Shown here piece by piece: positions 19,901 through 26,730 of a DNA stretch of 38,363 nucleotides; position 1 is the stretch's first letter; every line of letters begins with the position of its first letter. The notes beneath the pieces are model-generated. The model saw nothing but the letters and a program-made list of their open reading frames with translations, was not told the DNA's origin and did not search any database. The position numbers and the translations under genes were made by a program. Source of the DNA: Candidatus Goldiibacteriota bacterium (GTDB taxonomy: Bacteria; Oederibacteriota; PGYV01; DSYL01); the NCBI GenBank assembly GCA_018000835.1, contig JAGNJD010000021.1:1-38363 (forward strand), in the 5' to 3' direction.

Positions 19901-22347
19901 TTTGCAACCTGCATTAACGTCGTTCCGTTAGTTAAAAATCCCGTAACCGGCGGTTGAACCAGATCCTGTCCAACTCGTGAGGCAAGGGCATGAGTGTTAT
20001 CGTTTGTAGTCAATTGAATCGTATCCGTTGCGCCAGTCCCGGAACTTATCACGTTCCACCATGAATCACAGGCATTTATAGTTACGTAAAATGGCTGGCT
20101 CTTGATCTGTCCCATTGGTGTTCCTTCTTCCCCATCAAGAGTTCCCGGTCTTGCAATCATTCCAGGAACTATTACCTGCATTTTATTTATTGACGCGTGA
20201 TTAATTAAAACGGAATCACTGTATCCTATGTGCCCCGTATTTGATTGTGGGGTATCAAGTTCAACGTCGGACACGAACAATTTAACCGTATACGTCATTG
20301 ATCTGTAAAAACTCACGTTTAAAGATTTTAGTCCTGATCCCGCAGTAAACGTAACGTGCCATCTGTGTCCTACAAGTTCAACGTTTGTCCCTGACAATCC
20401 AATGGTCGTTTCATACGGCAAAGACCAGTCAGTATCAGGCGACGTTACCCACACGTTTCCGTTATATGACGTTATGAGATTGTTATACTGGTCAAGCGCT
20501 CTTATAACCATAGTTGTAGAGTTTCCTGCCGTCTGCGGCGAAGTAATTCCTGCAATTTCAAAATGATGAACTGTTCCTGAATTAGCACGTATGCTTACGG
20601 TCCCATTGGTAACGGACGTCGTTTCGTCAGTTACCGTAATCGACTGGATACCTGATTTATGAAAAATAAAATTAAAAGTATTAGTCCCTCCGCTTAAATC
20701 TATTCGCACCGGTAAAGTTACGCCATTTGCAAGTGCATTTGTATCCGTTGATTCTATTCTGACGGTATCGTTAACCGTCGTTATCTGGTTACCATACTGG
20801 TCAGTTGCATAAACAACGACTGAAAAAGAACCGCCAACCAGCTGGTCCGATGGTATGCCATATTTACCCCCGTTTGTAGTGTCTCCGGGGTCATACGTTT
20901 CTCCAGGTGCAATCAAAAGAATTTTACTAAACGTAGTTGGATTTATATTAAAAGTATTTGAATCACCGGTTATCCCTGAATAAGAAACGCGGACAGTAAC
21001 GTTTACAAGCCTCTGGAAAATACGAACGCGGGCAGTCCCTGCTATTAAGCCGGATGAAAATGAAGGCGAGGAAGGCGTAAGCGACCAGTTATTTGCATCA
21101 ATAGGAACACCGCCTGCCAGAACCTGTACGGTTACGGTATTGTTAAAACTCGTAACCGTATTATTATACGCATCCTGTGCGGATACGTATAAATACACGT
21201 TTGAACCCGCAGTTACGTTTGATGCAATGTTTTGATAAAAAGTAAAATGGTCCAGAGAGCCGGCAACGACAGGAACATTAACAGTGCTGGAAGATGCAGA
21301 ACCGCTGTGCGTTGCAGTAAGCGTTTGTGTCCCGGCTGTTCCAAGCGTAACTCTTACGTATGCTTTACCGCTTGAAAACGATGCAGGAGAAGGCGTTGCC
21401 GATAAATTTGGGTCGGATGAATTAATTGTAACGTTACCTGTCGCGGACGTTACTGTATTCCAGTATGCATCGCACGCATATACGGTTACGTAAAAATACG
21501 TGCCTGCAATCTGCTGGTTTGTAGTCGTTGAGCCATTTATACGGCCATTCCCTGTGGTTTTGCCGGGGTCAATGGATTGTCCTGGTCCTATTATCAAAAG
21601 CCGGTCAAAAGTATTTGCATTCACCGCAAAAGTATTTGACGAACCGGTAGCAGAAGGTGCTGTTGACGTACAGGTTAAGGTAACAGTCTGAGACCCTTCC
21701 GTTGCATCGTAAAGCATGATGTTACCCTCTGCAATGCCATTAACAAACTGAGCCGTCCCAACGTTTACCGTATAGGTTAAACCAGTATAACTCGCCGTTA
21801 TTGTTCCGGTTCCGTTAAAACTCGTGACCGTTCCACCGCCGGTCCTGCGTGCAGTTATCGTATATGAAATGTTATTTCCTGCGGTTTGCGGGGAAGAGAT
21901 GGTTGCAAAAGAAAAATCCTGTATCTGCTGGGAAGTTATCGTGACGTTATTGTATAAAATGCCGCCGCTTAAAGGTGCATCAATCCTAACGTCTCCATTT
22001 ACCGACTGATTAAAAGTCACCTGCACGTATTGCTTACAAGTCGACGTCCCTCCCTGACTTAAACTTAAAGTTGCAGTAGATGGATTAAAAGAAGTTGCTT
22101 GCGTTGCTGTTAATGCTACGCTGCCGTTCGTTGAAACAAGCTGCCACGACGAATCGTCCACAGAATAAACCGTAACGTAAAAAGGCACTCCTGCCGTTTG
22201 TGGATTTGGTGAACCTGATTTTTGCGATCCTGGATTATACGTTTCTCCCGGTGCCTGTATTAAAAATCTCGTTGCACCAAGAGCAACGTTTACACCTGAC
22301 AAAATTATTAAAAAAGCAAATAAGAAAATCTTTATTTTCAATTTCAT
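16924..22347 (-). CDS. Giant surface protein with alternating Ig-like repeats and a C-terminal sorting-type domain
   Basis: 1807 residues. A signal peptide (about 1-25) is followed by about twelve Ig-like modules of two kinds. Type A modules open with a PG motif (QAPGETYNPG, IGPGQSIDPG, IAPGETYDPG, IVPGMIARPG). Type B modules carry QTAG or a relative (SSPQTAGNNIS, ITSPQTAGNST, SSQQTAGVPF). Both continue with a DxYxN strand. A and B alternate through most of the protein. A Big_1/invasin-like module (SPQNIRSGTDS...VPGADVFFEF) precedes a C-terminal domain with YPNPF and WDGKNNRGKVVGNGGY, ending KIAVRK. Such proteins act as adhesins, filaments or S-layer-like coats. The start ATG 22347 has AGGAGG. 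It leads the operon of PorV, TPR, ExbBDD and TonB genes and has a good promoter at 22392-22420. Confidence 0.85.
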   Translation of the reverse strand: MKLKIKIFLFAFLIILSGVNVALGATRFLIQAPGETYNPGSQKSGSPNPQTAGVPFYVTVYSVDDSSWQLVSTNGSVALTATQATSFNPSTATLSLSQGGTSTCKQYVQVTFNQSVNGDVRIDAPLSGGILYNNVTITSQQIQDFSFATISSPQTAGNNISYTITARRTGGGTVTSFNGTGTITASYTGLTYTVNVGTAQFVNGIAEGNIMLYDATEGSQTVTLTCTSTAPSATGSSNTFAVNANTFDRLLIIGPGQSIDPGKTTGNGRINGSTTTNQQIAGTYFYVTVYACDAYWNTVTSATGNVTINSSDPNLSATPSPASFSSGKAYVRVTLGTAGTQTLTATHSGSASSSTVNVPVVAGSLDHFTFYQNIASNVTAGSNVYLYVSAQDAYNNTVTSFNNTVTVQVLAGGVPIDANNWSLTPSSPSFSSGLIAGTARVRIFQRLVNVTVRVSYSGITGDSNTFNINPTTFSKILLIAPGETYDPGDTTNGGKYGIPSDQLVGGSFSVVVYATDQYGNQITTVNDTVRIESTDTNALANGVTLPVRIDLSGGTNTFNFIFHKSGIQSITVTDETTSVTNGTVSIRANSGTVHHFEIAGITSPQTAGNSTTMVIRALDQYNNLITSYNGNVWVTSPDTDWSLPYETTIGLSGTNVELVGHRWHVTFTAGSGLKSLNVSFYRSMTYTVKLFVSDVELDTPQSNTGHIGYSDSVLINHASINKMQVIVPGMIARPGTLDGEEGTPMGQIKSQPFYVTINACDSWWNVISSGTGATDTIQLTTNDNTHALASRVGQDLVQPPVTGFLTNGTTLMQVANTIESSSFRITVSNAYRGGITEDTSPAINIFTISTFIITGPDGNPIGQQTAGIPFNIRIVAYSSYGVTATGFNNVTVRIGSNTNYNESEYCIEPTTSAPFINGICNMPVTIYRARTSYPDGSGANIKVKFGNKEYDSENFDVVPGSVTNLLVLVDGMTHKPGLKHVGIPGYKGYEGSPKVVEAGQGFSLKVYYLDDNYNRVYSYPTHYCKLTSSDDFATLDGVSLYSSDVRVTITAGAYETSTGMVLRTVPANSYQTITAEPGGSLSSNTSPPIYIRHTTVDHFGIIVPSSQQTAGVPFNVTIYALDAFQNVCDDRNWGIPFNETVNLVASTGANTMYPGQYTLSKGSVVASVQLFKAPETTAKISASYSSISGTSNNIVTVPNEFKRLLVYQPLGMTRINGMFTGTSPVNFPMVDGAPFFPVGAVVNDSYHTPSGYDFIVYACDAYGNVVENLPDLAAHTVTVRTNDAYGVPITPTTINWVTGQQTVSVIFHTAREGMYVSGSTTYGGVADYTTTTFTTLAGTPYGLQTLVPGMSVVNGSGYYDGMEWFNGVTGVASTQISGGYFPITVQASDIYGNPTTAGLSNRIRVTSSGPDPSVPNGPSPFYGYLSDSSPDKLTLTAKMIVNSSQYVQIDANDLNPGNLERTLKSTCKPLIWVAIGGSLEYELIVNGVPYGTGTNSTTAICYPDTFSLTLNVIDSVSKYPVYGANNAFQFIPVLASNMSIQANGQLAVSNGNASNGTFTMNDQSYTRAERIRIKVIDPQPTPALADRFSCIIDFGANSLNATLTLTASPQNIRSGTDSIIRATVIDVGGNPVPGADVFFEFLPENSSGTGDFGGVTTATANTDEYGVATVPFTGGYLNGICRIQGTYYGSPVQVTQTTVNVSLVDPSAGISNYPNPFMAGNESTNISFLLTENVDVNMKIYNLFGGLVYEKTWTKEEMQTMRQKSGDIVTLQWDGKNNRGKVVGNGGYICYITAGPEKYTRKIAVRK

Positions 22348-22864
22348 CTATTAGACCTCCTGTATTTTTAAGGTCTTTATTACCTTATAATATAATAATA
22401 AAAAATTACAATAATATCAAGTGTTTTTTACAAAATATTTAATTATTTTGATTTATTCACTTTATTAATAAATTTTATTGTTTTTAAACGAATTTTTCGT
22501 TTATTTAACATTTTTATTATAAAAACTATAAAACCTTATTCTTTCTATATTATTAATATCTCACTATCACATATGCCAAAAAGAAAATGGCAAGCGCATC
22601 AAATGCCGGGTAGCAAATAAAAAACAAAACCCAAAACATAGTAATCAATCCTCAACAAGCAGCCTGTAACCGGCAATAAAAAAGTGCCAAACGAAAAGAA
22701 CGCTTCCTTTATGTATAATTGCAATCAATCCTTTTATTTTTGTTGACGTCCACACAATCAAAACATTTAATTTAAAATGGACATACTTCAATAATTTTAT
22801 TTTTTATGCCACAATTAACAGAATCCCCCTTAATAGTTCGTAAATATCCGGATTGTTTCAGTTA
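22348..22864. other. Intergenic region with promoter and an inverted repeat
   Basis: 517 very A+T-rich bases between the kinase stop and the giant surface protein start. Besides the promoter at 22392-22420, it contains the inverted repeat AAACGAA-ttt-TTCGTTT (22486-22502), upstream of the -35. This could be an operator or a small hairpin. No gene or RNA is evident in the remainder (about 22520-22860), and no clear terminator for the kinase gene was seen. Confidence 0.5.
22392..22420 (-). promoter_or_regulatory. Sigma70-type promoter of the giant surface protein operon
   Basis: Minus strand: -35 TTGATA (22415-22420), 17-base spacer, -10 TATTAT (22392-22397), followed within about 50 bases by the AGGAGG site and ATG 22347. 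The stretch AAAAAACACTTGA overlapping the -35 (22417-22429) recurs exactly at the -35 of the RHH/kinase operon (24404-24416). Confidence 0.6.
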
Positions 22865-24064
22865 TCAGTTATATGAAACATCCGTATTCTTTACGTTATT
22901 ATTATTTACGTTGCCTTTGACCGGCAATATAAAACTAAAAATGTTCCCCTTATCCATATCATCCGAATACTCAAGCCAGATTCTGCCGTTATGGGCTTCT
23001 ATTATCGCTTTGGAAAGGGTTAAACCAAGTCCAAGTCCTTTTTTATCAGCATCGCTTTTTTCCTTTAAAACGTTATTGTCAAAAAATTTTCTAAACAGCA
23101 GTCGTTTATTTGCATATTTTATTTTATCGCCTTCGTCGCAGACGGATATTTTGACGTAATTTTCATTATTATACAGGAACGCCCGGACAATTATGCTTAT
23201 TCTTGTATCCGGCAAACTAAATCTAAATGCATTTTCAATTAAATGAGATAAAACTCTCCTGATTTTGTCTTTGTCACAGACAATTTTTTCCAATCCGTCG
23301 TAAATTTTTATTTCAATTTTTTGTTTTTGAACGTTCTCCAAATTTTCTTCGTTAATGACGCTGTTTATTATTTCCGTTACGTTATGCTCGCCTATTTTTA
23401 TTTTTTCTTCACAATTGATAATGGAATAAAGCATGGTAATGTCTTCTATGAGCAATTTCATTTTTTTTACGTTTTTTTCAACGTTCTTCAGGACTTCAAG
23501 TTGCTCGGGCTTAAATTTTCCGAATTCTTCCATTAAAAGGAGTTTTAACCATCCGGAAACGGAAGTTAACGGCGTACGCAAATCATGGGTATATTTGCTT
23601 AAAAAATCAATTTTGTCTTCCCGGATTTTTCTGATGCAATACTCGTCGGTAACGACGCATTTGTTAAAAACAGCCGATCTCACTTTTTCTTCCAGTTCCT
23701 TGAGTTCAAAGGGTTTTATGATGTAGTCAACCACTCCGTATTTTATTGCGTCCAGAGCAGTGTTAAGTTCAGGATATGCAGTTATTATGATGACCGGAAT
23801 TTTTTTGGAATATTCTTCAACCTTTTTTATAAGGTCCATGCCGTTAAGCCGGTTCATCCTTATGTCTGAAATTATTAAATCGCAATCTTCTTTTTCAATT
23901 ATGTCCAGAGCTTCCCTGCCATCAACTGCAAGTTTAACTTTATACCCTTTGTTTTCAAAAAACATTTTAAGTGCTTCCCTGATGGAATACTCATCGTCAA
24001 CGACCAATATGGACTTGTCGTTTACTTTATTTCCAGAATCCATCACGTCTCTTCTGTCATACAT
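22865..24064 (-). CDS. Response regulator-histidine kinase hybrid without a sensor domain
   Basis: 399 residues from ATG 24064, which has GAGGGTG upstream; the GTG two codons earlier lies inside the site. The following positions count from that GTG, so subtract 2 for the ATG start. The N-terminal receiver domain (about 20-135) has Asp25-Asp26, phospho-acceptor Asp69, Thr97 and Lys119. The HisKA helix has phospho-His162 in THDLRTPLTS, and the ATPase domain has the N box HLIENAFRFS, CDEGD and GLGLGLTLSKA. There is no TM segment, so it is cytoplasmic and takes its input as phosphate on its own receiver. It follows the RHH gene by 29 bases and probably shares its promoter. The output partner is not in the window. 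Confidence 0.92.
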   Translation of the reverse strand: MYDRRDVMDSGNKVNDKSILVVDDEYSIREALKMFFENKGYKVKLAVDGREALDIIEKEDCDLIISDIRMNRLNGMDLIKKVEEYSKKIPVIIITAYPELNTALDAIKYGVVDYIIKPFELKELEEKVRSAVFNKCVVTDEYCIRKIREDKIDFLSKYTHDLRTPLTSVSGWLKLLLMEEFGKFKPEQLEVLKNVEKNVKKMKLLIEDITMLYSIINCEEKIKIGEHNVTEIINSVINEENLENVQKQKIEIKIYDGLEKIVCDKDKIRRVLSHLIENAFRFSLPDTRISIIVRAFLYNNENYVKISVCDEGDKIKYANKRLLFRKFFDNNVLKEKSDADKKGLGLGLTLSKAIIEAHNGRIWLEYSDDMDKGNIFSFILPVKGNVNNNNVKNTDVSYN

Positions 24065-24093
24065 ATTCACCCTCTATTATATGTTTTTACAGA

Positions 24094-24333
24094 TTACTTT
24101 TTATATTCAGCAAGTAATTTTCTGTATTTTTCAAGCATCTGCTCGTATTTTTCAACTATTGCAAGATGGAGATCCATCTTTTTCTGTTCCTTAAATTCCC
24201 AGAGTAAACTTCTGAAAAATTCAGACGTGTTCATGCCTTCCTTTTTTGACAGCGTTTCCGCCAACTGTTTTTCTTCGTTGTTAACCCTGATTAAAATCTG
24301 TCTGTCTTTTCTGTTTTTTCCTTTACGTCTCAT
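24094..24333 (-). CDS. Small ribbon-helix-helix protein with a C-terminal coiled helix
   Basis: 79 residues. After a basic start (RRKGKNRKDR), the strand QILIRVNNEE and the helices LAETLSKKEG / MNTSEFFRSLLWEF match the ribbon-helix-helix (CopG/Arc/MetJ) DNA-binding fold. The rest is a charged helix (EKYEQMLEKYRKLLAEYKK), likely for oligomer contacts. The small size, own promoter and position 29 bases before the kinase gene suggest a local regulator, possibly of its own operon. It could also be an orphan antitoxin, but no toxin gene is adjacent. ATG 24333 follows AAGGAGG. Confidence 0.75.
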   Translation of the reverse strand: MRRKGKNRKDRQILIRVNNEEKQLAETLSKKEGMNTSEFFRSLLWEFKEQKKMDLHLAIVEKYEQMLEKYRKLLAEYKK

Positions 24334-24378
24334 GTTAATACCTCCTTATAACGTAAAATTAATTTCATGTTATATTGT

Positions 24379-24407
24379 ATGATATATGATTTTTCAAATA
24401 AAGTCAA
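24379..24407 (-). promoter_or_regulatory. Sigma70-type promoter of the RHH-kinase operon
   Basis: Minus strand: -35 TTGACT (24402-24407), 17-base spacer, -10 TATCAT (24379-24384), about 45 bases before ATG 24333. It shares the 13-base AAAAAACACTTGA with the surface protein promoter. Confidence 0.55.
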
Positions 24408-24455
24408 GTGTTTTTTGGGAGAGAATCGGGAATTGATGACGGGGGGGTAAATGAC

Positions 24456-24501
24456 ATAAGTGGAACCCCTTCTGGCTAAAGCCCGATGGGATCCCACTTA
24501 T
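24456..24501. repeat. Long inverted repeat (REP/MITE-like)
   Basis: Arms ATAAGTGGAACCCC and GGGATCCCACTTAT pair with two mismatches across 14 bases. Between them, GGCTAAAGCC makes a nested small stem. This compact two-level hairpin between genes is typical of dispersed palindromic repeats. Confidence 0.6.
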
Positions 24502-24502
24502 A

Positions 24503-24635
24503 CAAATCCCCCTCTTTCCCCTTTTTCAAAGGGGGATAAAAATTAATTTCCCCTCTTTGGAAAAGAGGGGTCAGGGGAGATTTTTATTCTTTCAAATCCC
24601 CCTTTGGTCCCCCTTTTTCAAAGGGGGAAAAGAAA
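24503..24635. repeat. Tandem C-tract/G-tract palindromes
   Basis: Three tandem imperfect copies of a C-run/G-run palindrome: AATCCCCCTC...CAAAGGGGGA (about 24505-24536), TTTCCCCTC...GAGGGGTCAGGGGA (about 24546-24581) and AATCCCCCTTTGG...CAAAGGGGGA (about 24596-24629). Each can fold on itself or with a neighbour. Such sequences are scattered in many environmental bacterial genomes; here they are the G+C-richest DNA of the region. Confidence 0.65.
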
Positions 24636-24652
24636 TAAAGTTTTAAATATGT

Positions 24653-24676
24653 AGAGACAGAGCTTGCTCTGTCTCT
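24653..24676. repeat. Perfect hairpin AGAGACAGAGC/GCTCTGTCTCT
   Basis: Perfect 11-base arms (24653-24663 and 24666-24676) with a two-base loop. There is no U-run on either side, so it is not an obvious terminator. Its CAGAGACA core recurs in the terminator stem at 25039-25075. Confidence 0.6.
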
Positions 24677-25028
24677 GAAAACGAATTAAATGGTGGAATT
24701 TTTCGCAAATGGTTATGAAAACAAAACAGCGGCTTATCCTGTGCTGGTTGCGTGGCACACCGTTTGAATATTCGCCTTGCTTATCTTTGAGACACAGCAA
24801 ACTTAAGTCTCTATGAATCTTGTTATAAACGGGGATGTTGTGAATTTAAGGGGTAAAAATGACGACGGATGATTAAATTCCATTAAAAACAAAAACCGGT
24901 TCCCGATTGCCCTGGAATGACAAACAAAAAACGCAGGAGGCCACGTAGTGACATTACTACAAAAAAACACGTTTTTCAGACAACCACATAAGGGCATCCA
25001 TACAAATTTTCCTTACTGCCAATTTAAT

Positions 25029-25076
25029 GAAAAAAAAAAAACAGAGACAGGTCTATAAAAAACCTGTCTCTGTTTT
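25029..25076 (-). terminator. Rho-independent terminator of the lipoprotein gene
   Basis: A perfect 14-base stem, AAACAGAGACAGGT (25039-25052) with ACCTGTCTCTGTTT (25062-25075), and a 9-base loop, are followed in the minus direction by an unbroken U-run (25030-25040). It starts 13 bases after the lipoprotein stop. Confidence 0.9.
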
Positions 25077-25088
25077 GTAAAAGACTAT

Positions 25089-25715
25089 TTACCATGTTAT
25101 ATCGTCAAATAAAATCGTTACAGTAGACGTAACAGGTTCTGACGTATCACCTGCTGTTACCTGAATTCCAACCTGTATAATTTTCGTTATGTCCTGACCT
25201 AATGAATCAGGTAACACCCATTCATACTTCTGCCATCCAGATGCCGTTATATTAAACCATTCAGCATCCCAGCCATAGCTCTCATCCTGCACAAATATCT
25301 GAACGCCATACGGAGTACTCGGTTGAACCAAATCAGCAGGAATATTTATCCATGCTGTTATTGTTTTTCCAGTAAAATTTGTTTCACTACCAAGAAATCT
25401 CTGAACTTCTCCTTTTGCACCTGGAGTTGTGAAATCACCCGTTACCTGCATACACCCAGGGGCTGTATGTCCTTCCTCTGAATTGTATGTTAAATCCGAG
25501 AAAGCCGGGTCATCGCCCAACGCCCAATCATCGGTTTGATCAGTATCAAATGGATATAATACTGGAACAGGCACTTCTGTTGCCGTAGGCACTTCTGTTG
25601 ATGTTGCCACAGGTTCAGGATTCGTTGGATTGTCGTCATCAGAGCTGCAGCCCATGAAAGAAATCATAGCCGTAACAAGGATAAAACTAAGAAAAACCGT
25701 CATTATTTTTTTCAT
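25089..25715 (-). CDS. Lipoprotein with a carbohydrate-binding-like beta-sandwich
   Basis: 208 residues. The signal peptide ends in the lipobox SFMGC with Cys23 as the lipidation site, followed by Ser-Asp-Asp-Asp and a Pro/Thr/Glu linker (PTNPEPVATSTEVPTATEVP). Residues about 55-208 form a jelly-roll-like domain rich in Trp and Tyr: WALGDD, GCMQVTGDF, TITAWINIP, GWQKYEW, and the end TVTILFDDITW. The final FDDI segment is typical of galactose-binding-like and CBM-type folds. It probably sits on the outer membrane and holds polysaccharide for the nearby cellulases. It has its own strong promoter, an AAAGGAGGTGA site and its own terminator, so it is a separate and probably highly expressed gene. 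Confidence 0.75.
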   Translation of the reverse strand: MKKIMTVFLSFILVTAMISFMGCSSDDDNPTNPEPVATSTEVPTATEVPVPVLYPFDTDQTDDWALGDDPAFSDLTYNSEEGHTAPGCMQVTGDFTTPGAKGEVQRFLGSETNFTGKTITAWINIPADLVQPSTPYGVQIFVQDESYGWDAEWFNITASGWQKYEWVLPDSLGQDITKIIQVGIQVTAGDTSEPVTSTVTILFDDITW

Positions 25716-25830
25716 TATATCTCACCTCCTTTCCCTTTTTATTTTAAATCTTTTATTAAATCCTCACCTCATATTTTTGATTATTTATGTTTGCAAATCC
25801 TTATGTGCGATTTTTAAATATCATAGATAT

Positions 25831-25858
25831 ATTATATTTATATATTATTTTCTGTCAA
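25831..25858 (-). promoter_or_regulatory. Strong sigma70-type promoter of the lipoprotein gene
   Basis: Minus strand: perfect -35 TTGACA (25853-25858), 16-base spacer, perfect -10 TATAAT (25831-25836). It sits 3 bases after the stop of the sugar isomerase gene, giving an untranslated leader of about 110 bases. Confidence 0.75.
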
Positions 25859-25861
25859 CAT

Positions 25862-26692
25862 TTAATAATATTTTTTTATCATGTCTTTTGCTTTTTTTAC
25901 TGCAATTCCAAAAAATTCAAATTCATTTTTTGATTTTTCTTCTTTTTCTGCCTGCAAAAATTCCTGGCCTTCATATTCTATCGTAATCCAGCCGCTATAT
26001 TTTGCATCGCTTAATATCCTGAAAATCCTGTCCATGTCAAAATCAGACGTCTGCCCGTCTTTACTTATCTTATGAACTTTTAAATGACAATACAAAGCAT
26101 ATTTCATTGAATCTGCTATTCCTTTATAAATATCTTCATCAAAGCCGAGATAATTGCCGGTATCTACGTTTAGTCTCACGTAAGGTGAGTTTACGTCTTC
26201 TATGAATTTAATGCTCGATTTAGAATCTGGCAGAAAGCCGCCATGGTTGTGCGGTTCAACAACTAAAGTTATACCCTTTTTCTCTGCATATTTTGCTGCT
26301 TCTTTCATGTATTTAACCGCATTGTTCCATAGTGCCTCACGTTTTCCCTGCGGAGGCCAGCCGGCAAAAACCCGGACAAAAGAAGCCCCGAGTATTTCTG
26401 CCGTGTCGACCGATTTTTTTACGTAATCCAGATTTGCCTTGTTGTCTTTTTCTTTTTCGTTTCCAAAATTATTTCCTGGCGATACTGCACATATTTCCAG
26501 TCCCGCATCATTTGCTTTTTTCCTTAACGCCCGCAGATGTTTTTCGTTATGGTCTTTTATGTGTTCCATTATAAATTCAATTCCGCCAAGCCCTTCTTTT
26601 GCATATAATTCTATCAGGCCGGAATCATCAAGTTTTCCTGTTTCAATGGAATGATGATGCGACCACGTCGTTGCAGATAATTTGTATGACAT
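25862..26692 (-). CDS. Sugar phosphate isomerase/epimerase (xylose-isomerase-like TIM barrel)
   Basis: 276 residues of the AP endonuclease 2/xylose isomerase-like TIM-barrel family. The metal-site residues typical of the family are visible: Glu146 in VVEPHNHG, Asp177 in RLNVDTGN, His203 in YCHLKVH and Glu239 in ITIEYEGQ. No signal peptide, so cytoplasmic. Members isomerise or epimerise sugars, keto-sugars or inositols; the substrate cannot be read from sequence. It follows the Gfo/Idh/MocA dehydrogenase gene by 38 bases, a very common pair in sugar and inositol catabolism. Together they probably handle a sugar derived from plant polymers. ATG 26692 follows GGAGGG. Confidence 0.9.
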   Translation of the reverse strand: MSYKLSATTWSHHHSIETGKLDDSGLIELYAKEGLGGIEFIMEHIKDHNEKHLRALRKKANDAGLEICAVSPGNNFGNEKEKDNKANLDYVKKSVDTAEILGASFVRVFAGWPPQGKREALWNNAVKYMKEAAKYAEKKGITLVVEPHNHGGFLPDSKSSIKFIEDVNSPYVRLNVDTGNYLGFDEDIYKGIADSMKYALYCHLKVHKISKDGQTSDFDMDRIFRILSDAKYSGWITIEYEGQEFLQAEKEEKSKNEFEFFGIAVKKAKDMIKKYY

Positions 26693-26730
26693 ATTCCCTC
26701 CGGATTTTTTATTTCGTTCCGCACTTCCGT

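Larger units (their letters stand above)
24334..25088. other. Repeat-rich intergenic region without genes
   Basis: 755 bases with no credible gene. It holds the RHH promoter, three kinds of palindromic repeat (annotated separately), a further repeat-like stretch at about 24870-24960 with the words CCGGTTCCCGATTGCCCTGGAATGACA split here as CCGGTTCCCGATTGC then CCTGGAATGACA, and the terminator of the lipoprotein gene. Short frames here (24618-24800, 24803-24997) have repeat-derived, protein-unlike sequence. Confidence 0.6.

Noticed and set aside
24618-24997. Two short minus-strand frames (60 and 64 residues)
   Set aside because: They lie in repeat-derived DNA, have no ribosome-binding sites and no protein-like composition.
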